Positions 23,991-30,070 of a stretch of DNA of 30,070 bases are shown one piece after another; positions within the stretch are counted from its first letter, which is position 1; each line of letters starts with the position of its first letter. A program made the position numbers and the translations under genes. This DNA is from Gammaproteobacteria bacterium UBA2955 (lineage in GTDB: Bacteria > Pseudomonadota > Gammaproteobacteria > Pseudomonadales > Azotimanducaceae). The stretch is from the NCBI GenBank assembly GCA_002348825.1, contig DEBN01000161.1, forward strand, positions 18,569 through 48,638, given 5' to 3'. The notes below the pieces were generated by a model. It saw only the letters and a program-made list of their open reading frames with translations, was not told where the DNA came from and ran no database searches.

Positions 23991-24605
23991 TTAACCGAAC
24001 ATGCCCAAGTGTGAACAGTCGTCGAAGCCGCCAAGAGAGGGTTTATCGTTGAAAGTAAGCTCTGTTAAGCCGCAATTGTGGAAATGGTAGTTGCCCCAGC
24101 GGCTGGGGTCATCATCTAAGAAAGTCGCTAAAGCGATGGCCATGGCGGCACCATGACTGACCACAAGCACGGTGCTGCCGTCGCTGTGACATCGGACGAT
24201 TTGCTCAATGCTATGACGCATGCGTAGCGCAACGTCGGCGAGGCTTTCGCCGTTTGGTGGTCGCCATTGCGGATCTTGAGTGCATCGCTCATTTAATTGG
24301 TGGTCGATTTGTAACTGTCGATATTTTTTGCCTTCCCAGTCCCCGATGGACATTTCAGCAAGCCCATCAATGATCTTGGGTTGCTGAGACAGGTGGACAG
24401 TAGCCAACCTGCTGGTGTGCCTGCAGCGCTGCAGCGGACTCGTGTACACAGCATCGATCTCTCGATTTTTGCGCAGTGCGCTGGACGTTAAGACAGCTTG
24501 GATACGGCCTTTGAGGGTCAGCGCGCTGTCGGTAGAGCCATGCCACCGGCCTTGTCTATTGGCGCGTATCTGGCCGTGGCGCAACAAAAGTAGGGTTATG
24601 CTCAT
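23991..24605 (-). CDS. Histidine phosphatase (phosphoglycerate mutase-like) family protein
   Basis: This 204-residue protein has the RHG signature LLRHGQIRAN (catalytic His10), Arg60 in TSPLQRCRHT, an acidic residue at Glu84 in LAEMSIGDWEG, and the second His151 in VVSHGAAMAI. The core residues of the family are therefore present. The substrate could be a phospho-sugar, a nucleotide-loop intermediate (CobC-like) or a phosphoprotein; nothing nearby decides between them. Its start overlaps the stop of the symporter gene (ATGA), so the two are coupled. Confidence 0.88.
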   Translation of the reverse strand: MSITLLLLRHGQIRANRQGRWHGSTDSALTLKGRIQAVLTSSALRKNREIDAVYTSPLQRCRHTSRLATVHLSQQPKIIDGLAEMSIGDWEGKKYRQLQIDHQLNERCTQDPQWRPPNGESLADVALRMRHSIEQIVRCHSDGSTVLVVSHGAAMAIALATFLDDDPSRWGNYHFHNCGLTELTFNDKPSLGGFDDCSHLGMFG

Positions 24606-25858
24606 GGCGTTGCCGCCTCGCCGGTGTGGCCGAATCTTTCGGCCACCAAACAGCCGACCAAATCGCCTTCGACATTTACTGCGGTGCGGAATGTATCCAG
24701 TGGGCGCTCGATGATTAGTAGTAGCCCGATGGCCTCTAAGGGAATGCCCGCGGCAATTAAAACCAACTGCATGCCGGCCATTGACCCCGACGGCATGCCC
24801 GGTGCCCCCACGGACGACAGCATGGCAACGATGAAGACAGCAACTATGCCCACCGTGCCGAGTTCCACACCAAACATGTAGGCGAGAAACACCGCAGCGA
24901 CGCCTTCAAACAAAGCCGTTCCGTCCATGTTAGCAGTAGCGCCCAGCGGCAGGACAAAAGCGCTGCGCGCGCGTTGCACCTGCAGCTGCTGCTCGGCGGT
25001 GGTCATTGAAAGCGGCAGGGTGGCGGCGCTGGATGAGGTTGCGAGCGCTGTGATTAATGGCTGCAGGATCAGGCGCAGGAAGCGCCAGGGTGCAATCCCG
25101 GATACCCACCAAGCCAGGATCGGTAATATCAGTAGGCCATGGACCATGGTTGCGCCCAATACCACGCCGGCGAATTGTGCAAGGGCGGAAACGGTATCCA
25201 AATTAATCTGTGCAGAAAGCTGATAGGTCACTGCGAATAAACCCAGTGGTAGCGCTGTTAGTACCCAGCCGGCAAGACGGTATACACCCTGAGTAATATC
25301 CGACAGTAGCCGCGGCAATGGCGAGTCATCTTGTATGGTCAGGGCGGTGGCTGTGCCGAACAGTATCGCGACCACAAGGATGCCAAGAATATTCATTTCA
25401 CCGAGTGCGGTGAACGGGTTGCTGAGCATTCTTTGCAATAACGAGTTAGCTAATGCAAATAAGGAGCCGTCGCCGGGGTCGATCAGGCGTGGAGCTGTTG
25501 CGCCGACGCTGGCATAGGCGCCAGGATCTTCAACCAGCGGCGCGAAGGCAGTCCAGGGGTGAATAAAAAACACCACGATCAGGCCTATGGTCACAGCGAT
25601 TGCAGTGGTAAAGAGATAATAGCCAAGGGTGACTGCGCCGAGGCGCCCCATGCTGCGGGTATTGCGCAATTCCATAACGCCGCTGATCAGCGAGAAGAAA
25701 ATCAACGGGGCGATAAGCATTTTCAGAGCCGCAAAAAAAGCGCTGCGTAGCAGCTCGGTGAGCTGTTGTAACCACTCCATGGGCGGCAAAAATTGCGCGC
25801 ATAGCCAGCCAAGGAGGGCCGCACCAACAACCAGAAACGCAAATTTTGGTGAATTCAT
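24602..25858 (-). CDS. Dicarboxylate/amino acid:cation symporter (DAACS family)
   Basis: This 418-residue polytopic inner-membrane transporter is of the GltP/DctA type, which takes up glutamate, aspartate or C4-dicarboxylates with H+ or Na+. Family marks are a serine-rich hairpin region (ALATSSSAATLPLSM), ANMDGTALFEGVAAVFLAY, and near the end MLSSVGAPGMPSGS and IERPLDTFRTAVNVEGD. The length is normal. It is divergent from apbE with 120 bases between starts, and its stop overlaps the histidine phosphatase gene. The exact substrate is not decided. Confidence 0.92.
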   Translation of the reverse strand: MNSPKFAFLVVGAALLGWLCAQFLPPMEWLQQLTELLRSAFFAALKMLIAPLIFFSLISGVMELRNTRSMGRLGAVTLGYYLFTTAIAVTIGLIVVFFIHPWTAFAPLVEDPGAYASVGATAPRLIDPGDGSLFALANSLLQRMLSNPFTALGEMNILGILVVAILFGTATALTIQDDSPLPRLLSDITQGVYRLAGWVLTALPLGLFAVTYQLSAQINLDTVSALAQFAGVVLGATMVHGLLILPILAWWVSGIAPWRFLRLILQPLITALATSSSAATLPLSMTTAEQQLQVQRARSAFVLPLGATANMDGTALFEGVAAVFLAYMFGVELGTVGIVAVFIVAMLSSVGAPGMPSGSMAGMQLVLIAAGIPLEAIGLLLIIERPLDTFRTAVNVEGDLVGCLVAERFGHTGEAATP

Positions 25859-25914
25859 GTGAGTCCGTCACTCCGATTTCCAAGCGCGCCAGTGTAATCG
25901 GCTGCTGCCCTGAG

Positions 25915-25945
25915 TTGCCAGTCGGTGGCGCAATTTTGTTATGGT
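25915..25945 (+). promoter_or_regulatory. Candidate promoter for apbE-nqrM
   Basis: TTGCCA at 25915-25920 and an extended -10 (TG-T-TATGGT, ending at 25945) lie upstream of apbE. The spacing of about 19 bases is long, but the TG extension could compensate. The call rests on sequence only. Confidence 0.25.
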
Positions 25946-25978
25946 GCCGTATCTGATGATATCGACGATGGGAGCCGT

Positions 25979-27016
25979 ATGAACGGGTTGCAGTGGCCAC
26001 GATATGGTCGAATCTGGCTATTGCTCGCGGCAACACTGAGCGGTTGCGGCGGATCGCAATGGCCGGTTTACGAAGCTATGCAGGGCTCGACCATGGGCAC
26101 TTATTACCGTGTCCAATATGCGCTGTCGGAGGCCTGCCGACCGAGCCAATTTGCCGTAGAGCAGCAGTTGATAAGATTCAACCAAAGTCTGTCGACGTAC
26201 ATAGAGGACTCGGAGCTGAGTCTGCTAAACCGGGCGCCAGCACAGCAAGTTAGCCCCATCAGTGAACGCCTCGATCTGGCCCTGACCGCTGCACTGGAAC
26301 TTTGGCGAGATACGGGCGGAGCATTTGATGTCACAGTAGGCCCGCTGGTTAATCTTTGGGGCTTTGGGCCAGATCAGCCAAAGCAGTGGCCGCCCAGCGA
26401 CTTATTACAAGCCGAGGCCGCCGCAAGCGTTGGAATGCAGCATATCCAACTGCTGCCAGACGGGAAGATTCGTAAAAGTTTTGCCGCAACCTATATCGAT
26501 TTGTCCGCTATCGCCAAGGGGCAAGCCGTTGACGAGGTTAGCCAAGTGCTCGCCGGTCTCGGGTGTAAGCATTTTCTGGTGGATATAGGCGGCGAGGTTA
26601 GAGCGACGGGATTGAACAACAAAGGCCGTGCATGGCGCGTTGGCATAGAAGCGCCAATGCCAGGACGGCAGGGTACTGTGCAAAGAGTACTTAGTGTGTC
26701 TGATCAAAGTGTTGCGACCTCGGGTGACTACCGTAATTTTCGTCGGGTTGACGGGTTGCGGGTGGATCATGTCATCGACCCGAGAAGCGGCGTTCCTGCA
26801 TCCAATAACGTGGTTTCTGTGACTGTAGTGCATCCAAGTGCTATGTGGGCTGATGCTTACGCAACGGCCCTGATGGTACTTGGTGTTGAGGAGGGGCTTG
26901 CCTTCGCGGAGGCGCGTGACCTTGCGGTACTAATCCTGACAAAAAGTGCCGACGCTACAGTCGCTGAGCGGTATACTGCGCCCATGCAACCCTATCTGTT
27001 AAGTAGTGCGGAGTAA
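25979..27016 (+). CDS. apbE: FAD:protein FMN transferase (ApbE), lipoprotein
   Basis: This 345-residue protein attaches FMN covalently to Thr/Ser of targets such as NqrB and NqrC of the Na+-pumping NADH:quinone reductase. A signal peptide ends with lipobox ATLSGC (Cys23). Conserved pieces are MQGSTMGTYYRVQY, DVTVGPLVNLWGFGP, DLSAIAKGQAVDEV, LVDIGGEVRATG, DHVIDPRSGVP and a metal-site WADAYATALMVLG. The start at 25979 has GGGAG just upstream; the frame from 25925 would lengthen the signal peptide without reason. The next gene is nqrM, but the nqr structural genes are not in view. Confidence 0.93.
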   Translation: MNGLQWPRYGRIWLLLAATLSGCGGSQWPVYEAMQGSTMGTYYRVQYALSEACRPSQFAVEQQLIRFNQSLSTYIEDSELSLLNRAPAQQVSPISERLDLALTAALELWRDTGGAFDVTVGPLVNLWGFGPDQPKQWPPSDLLQAEAAASVGMQHIQLLPDGKIRKSFAATYIDLSAIAKGQAVDEVSQVLAGLGCKHFLVDIGGEVRATGLNNKGRAWRVGIEAPMPGRQGTVQRVLSVSDQSVATSGDYRNFRRVDGLRVDHVIDPRSGVPASNNVVSVTVVHPSAMWADAYATALMVLGVEEGLAFAEARDLAVLILTKSADATVAERYTAPMQPYLLSSAE

Positions 27017-27024
27017 GCCAAGTA

Positions 27025-27240
27025 ATGACCACTTTGTTTTTCGCGTTCGGATTTATGCTGTTAATGGTCGCTTTGATGGCCGTGGGCGTAGTCTTTGGCC
27101 GCAAGCCGATTGCGGGAAGTTGCGGCGGCATGAAAGCGCTGGGCATGGAAATGGAATGCGAGATCTGCGGTGGCGACCCTCAGCAATGCGACACTGGGCT
27201 AGAGACTATTGATCGGCTGGCTACCCGCCGCGGGGACTAG
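27025..27240 (+). CDS. nqrM: Na+-NQR maturation factor NqrM
   Basis: This 71-residue protein has one N-terminal TM (about 4-24) and four conserved cysteines in the pattern GSCGG (33), CEIC (45, 48) and QQCD (55), as in NqrM (former DUF539). NqrM is thought to deliver the iron that forms the Cys4[Fe] centre between NqrD and NqrE. It lies eight bases after apbE, the usual partner. Its presence implies a Na+-NQR elsewhere in this genome. Confidence 0.93.
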   Translation: MTTLFFAFGFMLLMVALMAVGVVFGRKPIAGSCGGMKALGMEMECEICGGDPQQCDTGLETIDRLATRRGD

Positions 27241-27267
27241 ATTGCCAACGCCTATCGGACCACGCGC

Positions 27268-28524
27268 ATGAGCAGTTTGAGCTGGGTTCTTGCGCTCAGG
27301 TTTGTGCTCAGTCCGATCAGCAGTTTTTCCTACGTCAGTAAGCTCGCGTTTGCGGGCCTGATCGTAAGCACCGGCGTGCTGCTGCTGGTGCTCTCTGTGG
27401 TCAATGGTTTTGACCGGGAACTGCGTGATCGGGTGCTCGCGGTAAATCCGCATTTCGTGGTATCTCTGCCCGGCGGAATTGCACCGGCCGATACCCGAGT
27501 AGACGCGGAAACATTGGCAGCAAACGGCATCCAGCATCTGGTACCCGTAGTTCACGCAACGGTGGTATTGGCAGCCAATAAAAAACTCGCCACGGCGCAA
27601 TTGAAGGGCGTGAATCCGCAGGATTATTCGCGAGTGAGTAACGTTGGTTCCTTTTTAACGGTTGATGCTCTAGGAGCTGGACCGGCTGCCGGCACGCTTG
27701 CGATTCTGGAGCAGCAGCGTTTTGCAATTGCGTTAGGCCAATCCATCGCTAAACGCCTCGGAGTAAGCGTGGGCGACCGTATCGTGGTCATGCTCGCTGA
27801 ACCTAAAGCGTCCATTGCTGGCCCGATCGTTCGCCAAAAGCGCTTTGAAGTCGTCGATGTGTTCGACAGCGGTTCTCAGCTCGATGGCCAAGGCGTTTTT
27901 GTCGGTATGCGCAGTGCGCAAGGATTGTTGCAGTTAGGTAATCGCATAAATGGCCTTGATGGTCGCTTAGTGGGATTGTTTGATTTCGCAACAGCCCAGC
28001 GATTTATGCGCGCCCAATTTCCCAGCGCAACCGGTGTGCGCAGTTGGATGTCCACCTACGGTAATCTGTACCAAGCCATTGCCGTCCAGAAGGTCACGAT
28101 GTTCGCGCTGTTTTCATTGCTGATCGGCGTTGCCGCCTTCAATCTGGTGTCTAGTCTGATGATGATGGTCGAGCGGCATACAGCGGATATTGCGGTTCTT
28201 CGAAGCATGGGCGCGACGGGCGCTCAAATTGTTGGACTGTTTTGTTCTTTGGGGATGTTGTTGGGCGCCGGTGGTATCGGGCTGGGCTTGTTAATAGGCT
28301 GGCTTGCGGCGCTCGGATTGGAGCAGTTTTTTCCGTTCCTGCAATGGATCCTAGGTTTTGATTTGATGAGCCAGTATTTTATTTCTTATTTGCCCGTGGA
28401 TGTGCAGCTGACGGATATGCTGAACATATTTGTATTTGCGATCGGCTTAGCATTTTTGGCGAGCGTCTATCCCGCTTGGCGTGCGGCTAAACTTTTACCC
28501 TCCAGAGTGCTCGCCTATGAATGA
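27268..28524 (+). CDS. lolE: Lipoprotein-releasing ABC transporter permease, LolE-like
   Basis: This 418-residue protein has an FtsX/MacB-type layout: TM1 near 25-48, a large periplasmic domain, then three C-terminal TMs. It works with LolD to release lipoproteins from the inner membrane to LolA. By remembered comparison it fits E. coli LolE better than LolC: RELRDRVLAVNPH after TM1, LKGVNPQ, SWMSTYGNLYQAI, DIAVLRSMGA and YFISYLPVDVQLTD all have LolE-type counterparts. The gene precedes lolD, a place held by lolC in E. coli. It ends YPAWRAAKLLPSRVLAYE. The ribosome-binding site is poor. Four operon lipoproteins in this window would be substrates. Confidence 0.88.
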   Translation: MSSLSWVLALRFVLSPISSFSYVSKLAFAGLIVSTGVLLLVLSVVNGFDRELRDRVLAVNPHFVVSLPGGIAPADTRVDAETLAANGIQHLVPVVHATVVLAANKKLATAQLKGVNPQDYSRVSNVGSFLTVDALGAGPAAGTLAILEQQRFAIALGQSIAKRLGVSVGDRIVVMLAEPKASIAGPIVRQKRFEVVDVFDSGSQLDGQGVFVGMRSAQGLLQLGNRINGLDGRLVGLFDFATAQRFMRAQFPSATGVRSWMSTYGNLYQAIAVQKVTMFALFSLLIGVAAFNLVSSLMMMVERHTADIAVLRSMGATGAQIVGLFCSLGMLLGAGGIGLGLLIGWLAALGLEQFFPFLQWILGFDLMSQYFISYLPVDVQLTDMLNIFVFAIGLAFLASVYPAWRAAKLLPSRVLAYE

Positions 28525-29215
28525 CGGCGTTATGTTGACGGCCCAAGGACTGCATAAAAGCTTCTGGCAAAACTCTCTGGAAGTGCCGGTGCTCAAGGGC
28601 GTGGATCTGCAGTTGGTGAAAGGGGAACATTTAGCCGTGGTCGGCCGCTCCGGTTCGGGTAAGAGCAGTCTGTTGCATTTGCTGGCTGGATTGGATTCTG
28701 CCGATAGCGGCACTGTAGAAATCGATGGGGTCGACTTGCTGGCCGCTGATGCTAATGGTCGAGCTCGGATACGCCGCGAGAAAATGGGTTTTGTGTATCA
28801 GCAACATCATTTGCTGGCCGAGTTTTCGGCCGAGGAAAACGTTGCGCTGCCGCAGCGACTGCTGGGTATCGGCGAATCGTCAGCGCGAAAGGCAGCCCGC
28901 GAGATGCTGGCGTTAGTGGGGTTGGAGGATCGCTTGAGTCATCTACCTAGTGCGTTGTCAGGCGGCGAGCGACAGCGCGTCGCTGTTGCGAGAGCACTGG
29001 TGAACAAACCCCAAGTGGTTTTGGCAGATGAACCCACCGGCAGTCTAGATCGAGCCAGTGCGGAGATTTTGATGGATTTGCTGTCTAACCTCAGCAGGGC
29101 TCAGGGTACGTCTTTTGTGGTGGTCACTCATGATGTCTCCATGTTGCAACGGTTTGATCGAGTAGAGTCCTTGGATGCAGGAAAATTACTGCCCCTGCAT
29201 TCCGCGGTGAGGTAG
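28517..29215 (+). CDS. lolD: Lipoprotein-releasing ABC transporter ATP-binding protein LolD
   Basis: This 232-residue ABC ATPase powers the LolCE permease. Motifs: Walker A GRSGSGKSS (43-51), Q-loop YQQHH (94-98), signature LSGGERQRVAVARAL (148-162), Walker B VVLADEPTGSLD (167-178) and the switch His in VVTHD. The start is taken as ATG at 28517, which overlaps the end of the upstream permease by eight bases; the ATG at 28532 is an alternative. The stop is followed directly by the start of the second permease. Confidence 0.95.
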   Translation: MNDGVMLTAQGLHKSFWQNSLEVPVLKGVDLQLVKGEHLAVVGRSGSGKSSLLHLLAGLDSADSGTVEIDGVDLLAADANGRARIRREKMGFVYQQHHLLAEFSAEENVALPQRLLGIGESSARKAAREMLALVGLEDRLSHLPSALSGGERQRVAVARALVNKPQVVLADEPTGSLDRASAEILMDLLSNLSRAQGTSFVVVTHDVSMLQRFDRVESLDAGKLLPLHSAVR

Positions 29216-30070
29216 ATGGCCGCCGCGGTGCCTTTAAGTTTGTCGATGGCAACACGACTGATCGCTCGCGGTGGACGCGGTTTTTCGCGATTTGTAAGTT
29301 GGATTTCAGTGATTGGACTCACCCTAGGTGTCATGTCCCTGACTGCGGTAATGGCAGTCATGAATGGCTTTGATCAGGAGCTTAAACAGCGCTTGTTAGG
29401 TGCCATTCCCCACATCACCATAGCGGACGCCCGAATGACGCCGCAGCTGCTGGAATTTGCCGAGACAGATTCCAGGATTCGACAAATCGCACCGTATTTT
29501 CGCGGCTTTGGCGTGATCACGCACAACGGCAGGGTTCAGCCAGTGACTGCGGTTGCATTGGATGAGAGCGGATTCAAAGCGCAACCACAATTACTTGAGG
29601 CGCTATCAAACCAGGCGCTTGAGGCACTAAGCGAGGCGCCTAATGGTGTATTGGTCGGTAGACCCCTCGCGCGCGCTTTGGGTTTGCTACAGGGCGATAA
29701 TTTGAGCCTGTTATTGAGTGTTCCAAAGGGCGAGAGCCTCGGTTCCCGGTTGTTACGGCTGCAGGTTGTTGGGACATTCGAACTTGGTGCCGACCCGGAT
29801 TACGGGCTGCTGCTGCTAAATCTTGGCGCCAGATCCCCTGAGGTTTGGCGCGGATTTGGAGAGACAGGGTTGCGCCTTCAGTTACATAACGCGTTAGACG
29901 CTGAAACGTTAGTGGCAGATTTAACTGCCCCAACGGATCTTTGGGCAGAGCAATCTGAGATTACGGTCAGTAGCTGGGTGGAGGAGTACGGCGAATTGTT
30001 TCAAGCAGTGGCTTTGGAAAAGACCCTGATGGCCACGCTGCTGCTGTTGGTCATTGCCATTGCTGGTTTC
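29216..30070 (+). CDS. lolC: Lipoprotein-releasing ABC transporter permease, LolC-like (C-terminus outside window)
   Basis: 285 codons are visible with an open frame to the window edge; the full protein should be about 410 residues. TM1 is about 27-49, then VMNGFDQELKQRLLGAIPH and a periplasmic domain, ending just inside the second TM (TLLLLVIAIAGF). The features FSRFVSWISVIGLTLGVMSL and WVEEYGELFQAVALEKTLM match E. coli LolC (FVSWLSTIGITLGVMAL and the GELFQAV-x-x-EK stretch) rather than LolE. The ATG at 29216 directly follows the lolD stop with GTGAGG just upstream. An ATG ten codons later (29246) is possible. Confidence 0.88.
   Translation, partial: MAAAVPLSLSMATRLIARGGRGFSRFVSWISVIGLTLGVMSLTAVMAVMNGFDQELKQRLLGAIPHITIADARMTPQLLEFAETDSRIRQIAPYFRGFGVITHNGRVQPVTAVALDESGFKAQPQLLEALSNQALEALSEAPNGVLVGRPLARALGLLQGDNLSLLLSVPKGESLGSRLLRLQVVGTFELGADPDYGLLLLNLGARSPEVWRGFGETGLRLQLHNALDAETLVADLTAPTDLWAEQSEITVSSWVEEYGELFQAVALEKTLMATLLLLVIAIAGF

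Noticed and set aside
25530..26036. 168-residue minus-strand frame overlapping the symporter N-terminus and the apbE start
   Set aside because: It is a shadow of the symporter gene in another frame. The translation is His/Arg-rich and not domain-like.

Overview
This window looks like chromosomal DNA from a marine-type gammaproteobacterium. The evidence is an epmC homologue (EF-P hydroxylase), a tusA, an apbE-nqrM pair that serves Na+-NQR, a complete Lol set and a SufB-type Fe-S assembly gene. The protein sequences feel closest to Cellvibrionales-like lineages, but that placement is inference. Coding density is very high. Short overlaps such as ATGA are common, and no gap exceeds about 250 bases. 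I saw no rRNA, tRNA, CRISPR array, insertion sequence or phage gene.

Layout. (1) 1-881, minus: the N-terminal two thirds or so of SufB. (2) 1123-1755, plus: a class I methyltransferase, behind a possible IscR-type site. (3) 1771-14642, minus: a 12-gene, roughly 12.9 kb operon, the most interesting part of the window. (4) 14809-17798, plus: an overlapping chain of tusA, epmC, an FAD oxidoreductase and an ATP-NAD kinase-like protein. (5) 17808-19049, minus: alaA; then msrB and an acyl-CoA synthetase on plus. (6) 21188-25858, minus: a split membrane/spermidine-synthase-like pair, a rhodanese, an enoyl-CoA hydratase, a histidine phosphatase and a dicarboxylate/amino-acid symporter. (7) 25979 to the end, plus: apbE, nqrM and a Lol transporter operon in the order lolE-like, lolD, lolC-like (the last cut by the window edge).

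The 12-gene operon reads 5' to 3' as follows: periplasmic TPR protein with a TonB-C-like end; Pro/Ser-rich lipoprotein; 400-aa lipoprotein with a glycine-rich segment; membrane-anchored TPR protein; membrane-anchored PEGA-repeat protein with a C-terminal FGE-sulfatase fold; small secreted protein; MotA/TolQ/ExbB-family channel subunit; Hsp70/actin-fold protein; two von Willebrand factor A (vWA) proteins; two small lipoproteins. The two vWA proteins share an N-terminal transmembrane motif (F-S-x-x-F-L-D-V-x-x-C-G-F-G-A) at identical residue positions, with an aspartate at residue 16. This resembles the single proton-coupling helix of ExbD/TolR/MotB.

My working model is a proton-motive-force-driven, envelope-spanning machine. 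A MotA/TolQ-type ring would drive a vWA heterodimer, which would act on periplasmic TPR, PEGA and lectin-like scaffolds and on outer-membrane lipoproteins. I know of no characterised system with this exact composition. The function is unproven.
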